A stretch of DNA of 64,000 nucleotides from Gonatopus flavifemur (GCA_018340375.1 JAFFJZ010000013.1:5124501-5188500); one strand, 5' to 3'; shown: positions 11,839 to 22,650, counted from the stretch's first letter. The notes: generated by a model from the letters alone, not told the origin. Translations and numbers: made by a program.

Positions 11839-13147
11839 GTATGAAAATTTCGATAAGACCACGTAAATCTATGGACAATTTCCTACCGGAAATGTGTGTT
11901 CAATTCTGGGGTAACAAAATTTGAGAGAATGGGGGTTTTTCCGCTGATTAACCACTGTTCGCCGGGCATCACCTTCGTTAGAGTTTGTCATGTCATTTGC
12001 GAACACCTCAATTCGCTCGAGAGAACACAGCTGTCGCTCGCTCACATGAGAATCGAGAACACATTTCCCCTCCTCAACCAATCCTGACCTCCTCTCACAC
12101 CTGTCCTTCTATGATTTGTCGAGGTTTCCCGTTCCGAAGAGGCAACGCCATCTGCCGTAAGGTGACATGGTGGTCCCCTACCACCGAAGGACGATCCATC
12201 AATCACGTCAGTCCATCTCCTTTCACCCCAGGCTGAACAACAGCGGAGGAAGGAACGCCCTCTATCGCCCTCTCGCCAAGGCTGCCGACCTGAAGGGGAG
12301 GAGCGAGCCGCATGCGCCGCTCAACATGCCCCTAGGAGAGAAGTAGAAAAGGACGAGAGAGACAACACGAACCCCGACACCTCCCGTCACTCCCACATGG
12401 GAGGAATCAGATAATTGGGAAAGGACAGAACCCCTCACCCCGGAGAACCCCCGCCTCACATATACCCACACCCACGTAACGACTAATCAGAGACCATCAC
12501 CGCCAGAACAAATGGAACGAGCTCAAGAGCTCAGCTCCAATGGAAAATCACTGACGGAGTTCCGTGTGTTACTTTGCGAACTCACCCGTCGGTGGAGAAG
12601 GAGGGAAGGCCATCTTGGTTGCCACTTCTTATGCGACCGAGCCACGGCGACGTTCTACAGAGAGTTTTTGTTCGAGAAATTTAGAGTACGGTGAGTGTAC
12701 GGTGCCACTGGGGCTTGAATTTGAATTAAAACATTGGCCTGCGCATCTGACAAATTGTTCTCCCGGAGTGAGAGTCAGCGTTGCCAGTAGTCCCTAGAAA
12801 AATCTTCAGCATCTGATGATTGGTTATTCCTTGTACAACCAGCCAATCATATTTACAATTTGAAAAGAAATGACGATTGCCGGAAAACCTGAAGATTTTT
12901 CTAGGGAATACTGGCATCACTGGTGAGAGTGCCAGTGTGTTGGACTCCGGTGTTGATTATCGGGAGAAACTTTCCTTCGCGTGGCATCCTCCACGTGCTC
13001 CCTCTCTCGAATTTCCCTTCACCCTTTGTGTTTGCACCCTCGAATCACCCCCTTGGTCCAATTTAGCCCTCCCTCGTATACGATTTCATGGTCGCGGTTT
13101 CCCTGAGCCCTCCCCTTCTTCGGTGAATGTGAACAGCATGGTCCGTA
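11839..13147. repeat. Duplicated segment, copy 1
   Basis: A GC-richer segment repeated in direct orientation at 13738-14946. Shared blocks include AGAGAACACAGCTGTCGCTC, CCAATCCTGACCTCCTC, GGCAACGCCATCTG, CGCATGCGCCGCTCAACATG and GTGAATGTGAACAGCATGG, in the same order. Copy 1 is longer because a 147-bp MITE sits at 12776-12922. A TATA-like ACATATACCCACACC lies near 12457 (TATATACCCACAC in copy 2). The copies could be LTR-like or a duplicated promoter region. The open frames inside are short, differ between copies and look non-coding. Confidence 0.65.
12776..12922. mobile_element. hAT-type MITE, 147 bp
   Basis: The TIRs begin CAGCGTTGCCAGTAG on the left and CAGTGATGCCAGTATT on the right (reverse complement), both continuing into CCCTAGAAAAATCTTCAG. 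The 8-bp duplication GTGAGAGT is present at 12768-12775 and 12923-12930. The homologous site in copy 2 (about 14719-14726) has one GTGAGAGT and no insert, so it is a natural empty site. CAGxG termini with an 8-bp target duplication are typical of the hAT superfamily. No coding capacity. Confidence 0.85.
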
Positions 13148-13737
13148 TAGGATATTCCCTGGTGGTCGCGCTCCCCGCGTTTCTTTGAATTCCCTGTGTT
13201 CCCATAGTCAGATACATAGACTCTCACGAATTGTTCACATCTTGTTTTTCCCGATAAAGTCGTGTATGTCCCGTAAAAATCGTGAACTTGAAATATATAC
13301 GTGATCTGGCACGTGGATAACCTCACGTCAAGATTGTTCATTCTGATGAATTAAAATCAAACTCCCCTCTGGCTGAGCTTCCCTTATCCCTTGACCACTT
13401 CCAAATTATCGTGGACGTATTACTTTTTCGATATCAATATATTTCAGGTGCCGCTACTACCTCTAAATATCCACGACGGGGGTCGTGGAGGCGCTCAAAA
13501 CCCCATGCGCCTCCGTATATGGGTTCAGCAGAGACCCATCACATCAGGCAAATAGGAACGGAATTGCACTTTGATAAAATTCTGACCAAACTCCGAGGAA
13601 TTTCTGATTATTACAGATTTTCAAAAGCATATGAATCCCAATGGAGGAAAGTAAACAAACAACGCTCATTACATGAAAATGTGATCAATATCGATAAAAA
13701 AATTGAGCAACCCATTCTAAAGGGAAATTTCACTAAA
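13148..13737. other. Spacer between the two duplicated segments
   Basis: No recognised gene. A plus-strand frame at 13411-13758 is open for 115 codons but shows no known domain. Bases about 13475-13545 resemble the gag-proximal end of the Ty3/Gypsy relic near 22540-22600 (GGCG(C/T)TCAA blocks and an ATGGGT...GACCCATCACA hairpin). Confidence 0.4.
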
Positions 13738-14946
13738 TTGAAAATTTCGATGAGATAGAACAAAATATGCCCCATCCAAAGAGGAAATGTGGAATCAATA
13801 TCAGGTACCAAGTACATTTGGTTACTTGAATGGTGATTTCTGATAGTCGAAAAGTAGAATTTGTAACCTTCTGTGACGTGATATATTGTCACAAAGAAAG
13901 TCGCGAGGTGGCACCGCGCATGACCCTTGTTAGAGTCAGTCGTGTCATTTGCAAACACCTTAGATCGCCCAAGAGAACACAGCTGTCACTCGCTCACATA
14001 AGAATCGGGAATACGTTCCCCCTCTTCAACCAATCCTGACCTCCTCCAACTCCTGTCCTTCTATGATTCGTCTAGGTTTTCCGCCCCGACGAGGCAACGC
14101 CATCTGTCACAAGGTGTCACGGCGGTCCCTTACCACCGTAGGACGATCCACCAATCACAGGAGTTCACCTTCTCTCACCCCAGGCTGACCAACAGAGGAG
14201 GAAGGAACTCCCTCTATAGCCCTCCCGCCAAGGCTGCCGACCTGGAGGGGAGAAGCAAGCCGCATGCGCCGCTCAACATGCCCCTAGAAGAGGAGAAGAA
14301 AAGGACGAGAGAGACAACACGAACCCTGACAATCCCCGTCACTCTCCCACGGGAGAAATCAAATAATTGGGGAAGGACAGAACCCCTCACCCCGGAGAAC
14401 CCCCGCCACTTATATACCCACACTCACGTAACGACTGATCGGAGACCACCACCGCCACAACCAATGGAACAGGCCCAAGAGGTGAGCTCCAACGGAAAGT
14501 CACCGACGGGGTTCCGTGTGTTACTTTGCGAACTCACCCGTCGGTGGAGAAGAAGGAAAAGCCATCTTGGTTTCCACTTCCCATGTAACCGAGCCGCGAC
14601 GACATTTCAAAAGAGAGATTTTTTCCGAGAAAATTGGGATACGATGAGTGTACGTGCCATCGGGGCTCGAATTTAGAATAAAACATTGGCCTGCGCATCT
14701 GCCAAGTTGTGCCTCTGGAGTGAGAGTGCCAGTGTGTTGGATTCTGGTGTTGATTATCGGGAGAAACTTTCCTTCGCGTGGCATCCTCCACGTGCTCCCT
14801 CTCTCGAATTTCCCTTCACCCTTTGTGTTCGCACCCTCGAATCACCCCCTTCGTCTGATTCAGCCCTCCCTCGTATACGATTTTATGGTCGTGGTTTCCC
14901 TGAGCCCTCCCCTTCTTTGGTGAATGTGAACAGCATGGTCCGTATT
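13738..14946. repeat. Duplicated segment, copy 2
   Basis: Direct repeat of 11839-13147 without the MITE. It holds the same landmarks, including CACGTAACGACTGATCGG after a TTATATACCCACA motif near 14409, and ends at the GTGAACAGCATGGTCCGTAT block. Divergence is visible as scattered substitutions and small indels, so the duplication is not recent. Confidence 0.65.
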
Positions 14947-15737
14947 GTAGGATGGAGTGTTTATTTTATGGAGAAATTACGAACTGGTATTTCAAACCAA
15001 ACTGAGGGCGATATTTATTCGAATCATTGACATCGGTTGAGCGTTCCGGTTATTTGTCCGATTAATCGATCAAACGCTTTGACACTAACTGCGTTCATTA
15101 CACGTAATCTCACGCATACGATTCAAACTAATTTTCAAGTGCACAATCGAACTCACAAGGGCTACCCATACAGCACCGGGAGGTTTTCTGGACGTCCCGA
15201 AAACGTGCTCGGTTACACAGAGAACGTGCAAATAACGTCTCATGATGTTCTAAAAACGTCGCTTGTATGTCGCAGGAACATGCAAATGTCTCGTTTAGTT
15301 CTATTCATGTCTCCTTGCAATGTTCTTGGGACTTATTCAAGGAAAGGTTCTCACAACGTTCCGCGGCGCTGCACATATGTTTTGAAAAGGTTAGTTTTCA
15401 TGGAAGCACGTTTATAAAACGCGGAAAGAGCGTCCCGTAGTATATGAAAAGAACGTGCTCGGTAGGTATTCATGTGCATCAGAAGCGAAGGTACTCTAAA
15501 CATTTGGAAAATATGTGCTTTGGGCACCAACACACGCGGAACCGAGATTATGTTTATAGAACATAACTCCATTCAGGGAACTTTCTGTGCTGTCTGATTG
15601 TACACCGTGTACCGATAACAATGTCTCGACACGAGAGAAATCACACATATCACACAGATGCAATACCGCACGTAATTTCAGGGTCCCGTTTGACTTGCTA
15701 TTCACGTATAGCTTCGATTTGTATTGAGGCTACTTCC
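14947..15737. other. Noncoding spacer
   Basis: About 0.8 kb. Short overlapping frames on both strands show no recognisable domain. It ends at the target duplication of the R1-like LINE. Confidence 0.4.
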
Positions 15738-15750
15738 TTTCGCGATCAGA

Positions 15751-17168
15751 TGGCCCGGTGGAGAGGGAATTAACTCCTGGTACGGCTCAAGGCTCTATAT
15801 TGGGACCCGATATATGGAACGCCACCTATGACGGGATTCCCCGTATGGAGCTGTCAGGGGGGGGTTTTCTGGTTGGGTATGCGGAAGACGTCAGAGCGGT
15901 TATCATCGCTAGAACCGTCGATGAGGCGCAGATGCTACTCAACCAGACCATGCGTCGCGTCCGTTCCTGGATGGACGACCACGGCCTGCAGCTGGCATTG
16001 GCTAAGACCGAGATCGTGCTCTTCACCAAGAAACGTATTTCTCGAATCAGAGATATGCAGGTAGGACAGGTGACGGTCCAGACCAAAGCATCGGTGAAGT
16101 ACCTGGGGGTGTGCCTTGATTCACGGCTGACTTTCTGGGAGGAGATAAGGAGGAGAGCCGGCAAGGCGGCCGGAGTAACCACGTTATTGAGCAGGGTCAT
16201 GGCCAATATTGGTGGCTCCCGACCCTGTAGGCGAAGGTTGCTTCTACGAACCGCCAAGTCCATTATGCTCTACGGTGCCAAAGTCTGAGCCGATGCGCTG
16301 CGGTACGGGAGATACCGCAAGCGCATGGCCGCAGTTCAACGGAGAGGGGCCTTCCGTGTCGCCTGCTCCTACCACATGGTCTTGGAGCCAGCGGCTTTGG
16401 TCGTCGCGGGGGTCATACCAATTGACCCCTTCGCCCAGGAGCGGAAGAGCGTCCATCACGGCGCTCCTGTCGCCAGAAGAGACGAAGCGAGGCGTCACGT
16501 TAGAAGCATGTCTTTGCGTGCGTGGCGGGGAAGATGAGAAGGGGAGTCGCGGGCCAGGTTAACAGCGAGGCTCATTCCTCGTCTCGACATCTGGCTCAAC
16601 CGTCAGCATGGGGAAGTTGGTTACTCCCTCGTCCAACTGCTGACGGGGCACGGTCTGTTCCAAACCTACCTCTGTAAAATGGGCAAGGTGCAGGAACCAG
16701 ACTGTGTCTTCTGCGACTCCCAACGAGACGACGCCCTCCACACGTTCTTTGAGTGTGAGGAGTGAAGGGCAGGAAGAAGTCGTGTAGAAGAGATTAATGG
16801 CAGCCTGACCCCAGAGAACATCGTTGAGGTCATGCTGCTAGGCCAGGGCGCATGGACTGTTGTCGCTCGCTTCGCGGAGTCTGTCCTGCGACGGAAGAAG
16901 AGGGCTCTCGACGCGAGAGTCAGTAGGGGGAGGCGGAGGGGTCACGTGGAACGTGGCCCAGAAGCCAGGGCATCCCCCTCGAAGTAATGTGCTGAACGGT
17001 CCCGGGGGGGGGGCGTCATTGCCTGTCAGGAGGGGGTTTCAGTGGGTATACTGCGATCGGCAACTGTCATCTTCAGCCACAGCAGGAGTCCCACACACCG
17101 GGGAGCAATTCAGCTTCCTGACGGTGCATGAAGCATTTCCTTTTCTATGTAAGGGAAAAAAATCTTTC
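15751..17168 (+). mobile_element. 5'-truncated R1-clade non-LTR retrotransposon
   Basis: The insert is bounded by a 13-bp direct repeat, TTTCGCGATCAGA at 15738-15750 and TTTTGCGATCAGA at 17169-17181, read as the target-site duplication of target-primed reverse transcription. It starts inside the reverse transcriptase, so about two thirds of the element is missing at the 5' side, and it ends in an A-rich stretch (GGGAAAAAAAT). Higher GC than the flanks marks it as foreign. Confidence 0.8.
15758..16987 (+). pseudogene. R1-clade reverse transcriptase C-terminal part
   Basis: The frame begins GTAQGSILGPDIWN, the RT block just before the catalytic box. The catalytic box reads GYAED where YADD is normal, so an active-site Asp is replaced. 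The thumb and connection follow (KYLGVCLDSRLTFWEE). The same frame continues through in-frame stops at 16286-16288, 16535-16537 and about 16558-16560 into AVQRRGAFRVACSY and the C-terminal knuckle CVFCDSQRDDALHTFFEC (C-x2-C-x7-H-x4-C), with a further stop after ECEE near 16763. The QRRG..RV..SYR-type block and this knuckle are typical of the R1 clade. It is dead as a coding unit. Confidence 0.8.
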
Positions 17169-17193
17169 TTTTGCGATCAGACTAATTATTCAC

Positions 17194-17501
17194 TGAGATA
17201 ATTCGAACACGTGACTTCCTCATACGCGTACACGCCGACCGCGTATCTCTCTTCGCGTCTAGCGCACATCGATGGCGCCTGGGACTATCGTGTAACGTCC
17301 ACTAGCCGCGACTTCTATATTTCGCACGCTGACACACAAGGGTAGCCAATATAGCGAGAGCTTCAGGCTCGTTTACAAACTTTGGGGTTGCGTACCGATC
17401 AGTTGCCTACAGTTCGGCCATCCTGGATGATAGTTCGTACCGAACTATCCTGTCGAATATACAAATATACAAACATACCTATTCAACAACGATACTGAAC
17501 A
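17194..17501 (-). repeat. Possible 3' LTR of the minus-strand Gypsy relic
   Basis: On the minus strand a purine tract (CTGAAAGAGGAGAATAGAA, complement of 17502-17520) is followed by TGTTCAGTATCG, a plausible LTR start. The far end was placed at the last CA before the R1 target site and is uncertain. I could not identify a matching 5' LTR right of 22.6 kb, so the identity as an LTR is inference. Confidence 0.3.
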
Positions 17502-17503
17502 TT

Positions 17504-17794
17504 CTATTCTCCTCTTTCAGCCGTACATACACAGCTGGTCCTCGGTTCATCGTGTTCATCACAATTTGGACTCATGTATACTAAATTTCTCATCAATTTA
17601 CGATATTTCCAGTCTCGATGATCGAACAACTCGTTAATGAACGTTGAATCCGTTTTGGGTTCCCGGTTCAACCAGGATACAATATTTATCGTTACCAAGG
17701 ATTTCAACACGCATTCATCAAACTCTTGAACATACATATTGATTCCAATTGCGCCGGATAATGCAATCTCTACTGGTTCTCGAAGATAAATCAT
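17504..17794 (-). CDS. Unrecognised ORF at the 3' end of the Gypsy relic
   Basis: A 96-codon minus-strand frame follows the integrase C-terminal part and precedes the purine tract. The peptide has four cysteines (one near residue 28, then near 77, 87 and 89) and no recognisable domain. By position it could be the pol tail or an env remnant, but nothing in the sequence proves either. Confidence 0.3.
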   Translation of the reverse strand: MIYLREPVEIALSGAIGINMYVQEFDECVLKSLVTINIVSWLNREPKTDSTFINELFDHRDWKYRKLMRNLVYMSPNCDEHDEPRTSCVCTAERGE

Positions 17795-17860
17795 TCATCG
17801 TTCTCCTGACTAAGACTTGTCACGACTTTCTTCATCATTATTCGCGATACCTATGGGGAT

Positions 17861-18882
17861 TCACGGTTTCAATTTGTCTGGGGATGAAATGGAGTTGTAA
17901 GGCCTTTGAGTCGAGTTGTACCCAGGGATATCTATTACTACGTACCGATTCTTATTAAGAACCCGTTCGATTCGGTACGGTCCTTTATACTTCGGTACTA
18001 ATTTGCGGTTTTCACCTTTCTTGTAAGCCAAATTCCGAATCATGACTGAGTCCCCGACTTCATGAGTTCTTGGTTTCTATGGTGTTCGTCGTACCTCGCT
18101 TTATTATATTCTTGTACAGTACGGTTTACCTTCATGGCCTTCTCTCTCAATTTTTCCCTTTCGTCAAAATCACTTATATCTACTTGGAGCAAAGACGATG
18201 AAGTGTCACGTAACTGTGAATCGTCTTCACGCCGTTGTTCATACCCTAACAATAATTTTGCCGGTGTGGTTTTGATCGATCGGTTTATGGTGTTATTTAA
18301 AACATATTGTACAAGCGATAGTTTGTTGGTCCAATCGCCTGGATCATCAACTGTTTTGGCTAGGATTCATCCTCAAAAGCGATTGACTCGCTCCACCAGG
18401 CCGTTAGCCCATGGGGGAGCTGTGGCTATCTTAACATGTTCTACGTCTCGCTGTGTCAAGAAATTTTCGAACTCTTTAGACGTAAACGCTGTACCTTTGC
18501 CACTAACGATCCTCTTTGGTATACAGAAATGCGTGAAGATAGTTTCTAAATGAGATGATGCTTCGGCCGTACCTGTAGACTAAGTTGGCATAAGCCACGC
18601 AAATTTCGAAAAAGCGTCAATGACTACATATATGTGTTGATAACCCTTAGACACAGACAACGCACCATAATGGTCAATATGTAAAGTATTATTAGGACTA
18701 GACTCTCCATATATGATTTGCATTTCACCTTCTACTGTTCCCGGGGCAACATTATGTGTAAGACATTTAACACAATCGTCCATATAATTTTTTACTTGTT
18801 GTCTCAAACAGGGGAACCAGTACGATTGCAAAATTGCCCCACAGGTCTGGTCTGTGCTGATATGGCCCATATCGTAATGATA
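17861..18882 (-). pseudogene. Integrase, catalytic core and C-terminal part (Gypsy)
   Basis: Reading right to left on the minus strand: an H2C2 zinc region (HISTDQTCG...CVKC), the core start HIDHYGALSVSKGYQHI, a later IVSGKGTAFTSKEF block, PPWANGLVERV with the catalytic Glu, and a C-terminal KLVPKYKGPYRIERVL (GPY/F-type module). In the second catalytic block the usual Asp is absent (SGKG). In-frame stops occur at about 18580 and 18390, and a frame change near 18040. The right end is cut by the mariner at 18881. Confidence 0.75.
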
Positions 18883-20168
18883 CCAGGTGTGTAAGTATGA
18901 AACCGGAATTTGCTCATAGATGGCGCTAGATGTCGATGCAGTTACGGACACATCACGTCGGCGGTGTCTCGTTTTTGTATTGATATCCGACAAGGATTTC
19001 CAACTCACAATAACACGAGTTTCATTCAGTAGCATTAGTCTATTAGAGATAAATATGTCGAGTTTTGTGCCAACAAATTACGATTTGCGAACAGCACTAC
19101 TTTTCTGTTTTCATCTGAAGAAAACCGCAGCCGAATCGCATCGAATGCTTGTGGAGGCGTTTGGTGAGCATGCTCTCAGTGAAACACAGTGTTTCGAGTG
19201 GTTCAAACGGTTCAAAAGTGGCGATTTTGACGTCAGGAACGAAGAACGTGGAAAACCACCGAAAAAGTTTGAAGACGCTGACCTGCAAGCCTTGTTGGAC
19301 GAAGAAGACGCTCGAACGCAACAACAACTGGCGGATCAGTTAGAGGTGATCCGAGAAGCCATGTTCCTTCGGTTGAAAGCCATGGGGAAGATACAAGAGG
19401 TGGGGAAATGGGTTCCACATGAACTCAACGAAAGACAGCAGGGAAACCGCAAAACATCATGCGAAATGCTGCTCACCAGGTTCCAAAGAAAGTCATTTCT
19501 CCATCGAATTGTGACTGGCGATGAAAAGTGGATATATTTCGAGGATCCTAAGCGCAAAAAGTCATGGGTTACTCCGGGTGAACCATCAACATCAACGGCA
19601 AGACCAAACCGCTAAGGACGAAAGACAATGCTGTGTGTTTGGTGGGATCAGGAGGGAGTGATCTACTACGAGCTGCTGAAACCTGGGGGAACTGTCAATA
19701 CTCAACGTTATCGACAACAAAGGATCGATTTGGATTGAGTTTTGCGTGAAAAACAACCAGAATACCAACAAAGACAACACAAGGTGATTTTGCTGCATGA
19801 CCATGCACCAGCACACAAAGCAAAACAGGTCGAGGAAACGATAGAGTCGTTCCGTTGGGAGATTCTTCAGCACGCGCCTTACTCACCGGACCTTGCCCCA
19901 TCCGATTACTACTTGTTCGCATCGATGGGACACGAACTTGCTGAGCAGCGCTTCACTTCTCACGAAGATGTATAAAAATGGCTCGACGACTGGTTTGCCT
20001 CAAAAAATCAACAGTTCTTTTGGCGTGGAATCCACAAATTGCCAGGAAGTTGGAAAAAATGTATAGATAGCGACAGACAATACTTTGAATAAGTTACTTT
20101 GTATTATATCATTACAATAAACGTGTTTTTTCTGTACAAAAATTCCGGTTTCATACTTACACACCTGG
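18883..20168 (+). mobile_element. mariner element, copy 1 (1,286 bp)
   Basis: Inverted termini start CCAGGTGTGTAAGTATGAAA on both ends and match for about 29 bp. The TA target duplication is at 18881-18882 and 20169-20170. The length is usual for mariner. It interrupts the integrase gene of the Gypsy relic on the opposite strand, so it is younger than that element. A closely related copy lies at 40534-41813. Confidence 0.95.
19055..20092 (+). pseudogene. mariner transposase, copy 1 (DD34D, three stops)
   Basis: The ATG at 19055 opens MSSFVPTNYDLRTALLFCFH and the frame ends at TAA 20090-20092, 345 codons, the usual mariner length. In-frame stops lie at 19613-19615 (TAA), 19736-19738 (TGA) and 19973-19975 (TAA). 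An N-terminal helix-turn-helix region precedes the linker WVPHELNE. The catalytic triad is visible: IVTGDEKW, LLHDHAPAHK and YSPDLAPSDYYLF, with 34 residues between the second and third Asp. The stop at 19613 is shared with copy 2. Not functional as it stands. Confidence 0.95.
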
Positions 20169-20170
20169 TA

Positions 20171-20600
20171 TATACGTATGATATTATTTACTAGTGAACT
20201 CGGCACCATAAACAACAATCTATCTCGCGCTCCCTTAAAAACTAACCCATTCTCTAATTCAAATTTATCTAGTGGTTGACATTCTAAAGTTTCGGCTAGA
20301 CTTTTTTCATTTGGATCGGTTAACTGCTTATACATTAAACGGTCTTCTATACTATCAATGCTCATGACTATTCTACTCAAAGCATCGACATGACGCATTC
20401 TTTCAGCCGCTCGATGTTCCATGGTAAAATCGGAAGTTTGTGAAAACAGACTCCATCTGGCTATTTTAGAATTCACGTTAATTCTTCGCATGGCTAATAC
20501 ATTATCGAGAGCATTATTAATCCGCTTTGGGATTGTAGATTTCTAACAATGGAAACGATTAAACGCATTAATACAATCTTGATCGAAATAAGCAGCTACG
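20171..20600 (-). pseudogene. RNase H remnant and integrase N-terminus (Gypsy)
   Basis: The minus-strand frame contains SKIARWSLFSQTSDF and EHRAAERMRHVDALSR, the very end of a Gypsy RNase H and its junction to integrase, then the start of the integrase zinc region up to the mariner. Upstream, the connection block ending DCINAFNRF joins after only about 20 unrelated residues, including a stop, to this end. The catalytic part of RNase H is therefore deleted, not just mutated. Confidence 0.7.
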
Positions 20601-21474
20601 TCTTTTCGTGTCAATCCGTACAGTGGTCTAGCTTTAATTGAATAGTCTGGTATGAACCTTCGAAAATAATTCGTGAGTCCGAGAAAACCTTATAATTGTC
20701 TTACATTGATGGGTATCGGATAATTAAGAATGGATTCGGTATGTCGATCAATGTGATGCCACTTTCCGAGATTATATACCCTGAGTATTTGATTTTCTTC
20801 TTCACGAATAAACATTTACCATAATTTAGTTCAAGCCCGTGTCTCTTTGATGTTAATAGAACTTCTTCTAGTATCCGGAAATTATCTTCAACGTTTTCCG
20901 TAGCTATTAACCAATCATCGATATAAACTAAGAGTTTGCCTTGTCGAATAAGTGGCTCGAAAATTCGGACTATTCGTTTTTGGAACTCGGCAGGAGCCTG
21001 TGATTATCCAAAAGGCAATTTCGTGAACTCGTACTGCCCAAACGGTGTGGCAAAAGAAAAATACTTAGTGTCATCCTTGTGTACATCGAGTTGATGGAAT
21101 CCATCCTTAAGATCTAAAACATTGAATATCCTTTTTCCGTATAAGCTATCGAGGTAATCCTCTTTCAAAGGAAAAGGGTTTGTCGATTTATACAATCTCT
21201 CGTTCAATGGTCTAAGATCGACACACATTCGTTTTTTGCCGTTCTTTTTAGCCGTGAGTACTACTCTCGCGCAATATTCAGATGAGCTAGGTCTAATGAT
21301 TTTTCTATCAAGCAAATCGTCTATGATTATTTGAAGATCGTTCTCTCCAGCCCACGACATTCGGCGAGGAGCGAATGCGTACGGTGCATCGTCTTTCAAC
21401 TTCACCCTGACGGCAAATCCGTCTTCTACTTTGGTTACCGGTAGCTCGTCACATCGTTTAAACACTGACATCAA
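20601..21474 (-). pseudogene. Reverse transcriptase (Ty3/Gypsy type)
   Basis: The N-terminal part (21004-21474) has DDLLDRKIIRPSSSEYCARV, KKRMCVDLRPLNERL, LDLKDGFHQLDV and FTKLPFG. After an in-frame stop at 21004-21006 the same frame continues with the catalytic box LLVYIDDWLIATEN (YIDD), then GLELNYGKCLF and, after further breaks, a thumb region containing a YFRRFIP-like motif. Block order matches Ty3/Gypsy pol. At least two stops and one deletion are visible. Confidence 0.8.
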
Positions 21475-22198
21475 CTCGTTTTTCGTTTTGACATCTAAGT
21501 CACTATCTAGGTTATTATAAACAACTTATAATTTGTCGAGGTTAGGTTCGGGTCCAATAGACAGTATTTCTTTTACCACATTTACAAATTCTTCATCGAC
21601 TTGTAAGTGACCACGTCCTCTATAATATGAAAGTTTCGAATCATTTTTGTCTATGAAATCCCTTCCCAACACACATTGAAAGTCATGGTGTTATCCGGCA
21701 CAACGAGCAACCTAACCTTGAACGCACAATTTTCGATTTCCGTTACCGAGATGGAATCATAATGTATCCTCATATGCACAGACATGATTTGTTCACGTCT
21801 CTATGAACAATATCACTCGCGCATGCTGGAATTGAATCACAATCATTGAAAAACTGATCTACGATACCTTGTTTTACCAAACAAACTGGACTACCTGTGT
21901 CCAATAGAGCTTTAAAAACACTATTTCCTCGGGTTGACCTTCTTATCTCGACGCAAGATGTTGGTTGATGTGTGCTGATCACTGCGTTGATGGGGATTAT
22001 TTTCTTATCACTGTCTCCGGGTGGTGAGTTTGTAGATTGACGACTTTCTTGGTTGTACCTCCAGTTCTCTACGCAGTTGAATGAAGAGGTTCTTGTTGAC
22101 GATGATCCTTTGGGGCATCTAGAGCTGAAGTGCGCTCGTTCCCCACATTTGAAGGAAAAGATATCCCTTTTTCCTTGCAATGGACACTTCGCTGCCAC
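21475..22198 (-). pseudogene. Gag zinc knuckle and aspartic protease (Gypsy)
   Basis: The minus-strand ORF at 21770-22198 carries a CCHC-type knuckle whose first Cys is Ser (FSFKCGERAHFSSRC) and, about 90 residues later, ALLDTGSPVCLV, the DTG active site of a retroviral-type protease. 21475-21769 between it and RT is broken by stops. This is the usual gag-protease arrangement. Confidence 0.75.
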
Positions 22199-22610
22199 GT
22201 GTCCTGGTTGCTCACACGTATAACAAATACGTGTATATATAACAAAATCCTGGACTCAAGTCGAAGTCATAGCACTGGATTCCTTAGGCTCAAGATAATC
22301 GAGAAGAGCCTTAGTGGAAGCAGATCATCAGGATATTACCTGCGCAGACTAACAACCATACTATTCCGAAGCTCTACCCTTTAGTTGACCACTCGCTGCC
22401 AACAGAAGACATGAATCGTCGATTCCATACAAATTTCCAACGACATTTGCCCTGTCGATCCATTTGTTGACGTTCTCGTCGGCTTCTCCGGAGGAGGTAG
22501 GTATTTGCTTAGCCAGTGAGCCGACGGGAGTCGTGCAGGCGTTCAATACCTTCTGTGCCTTCGCACATGGGTCAGGATAGACCCATCACACTTCAAACGT
22601 CAAAAAATGT
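22199..22610 (-). pseudogene. Gag fragment (Gypsy)
   Basis: The minus-strand frame near 22361-22546 reads DENVNKWIDRANVVGNLYGI, a capsid-like helix pair. The frame is open upstream to a stop near 22587. The coding signal then fades into AT-rich DNA. A broken stretch at 22199-22360 links it to the zinc-knuckle ORF. Confidence 0.5.
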
Positions 22611-22650
22611 TCATCATTGGAAATTTCAGTTCCTGGCATTGTGCGCAATC

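Larger units (their letters stand above)
17194..22650 (-). mobile_element. Ty3/Gypsy-like LTR retrotransposon, decayed and split
   Basis: Minus-strand order from the right: gag end, zinc knuckle, protease, reverse transcriptase, RNase H remnant, integrase, 3' flank. The canonical Ty3/Gypsy order (RT-RNase H before integrase) is kept. A 1,286-bp mariner (18883-20168) sits in the integrase region. Frames change several times and stops are frequent; most of RNase H is missing. Details are under the individual parts. Confidence 0.8.

Noticed and set aside
12262..14791. Frames of 69-132 codons in the duplicated segment
   Set aside because: They differ between the two copies in length and phase, overlap on both strands and show no domain, so they follow base composition.
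15826..16263. 145-codon minus-strand frame across the R1-like RT
   Set aside because: It is the antisense shadow of a well supported RT frame.
17187..17250. tRNA-like segment on the minus strand (GTGTTCGAATT as box B)
   Set aside because: Box B matches only partly and no good box A precedes it. It more likely lies within the LTR-like sequence.
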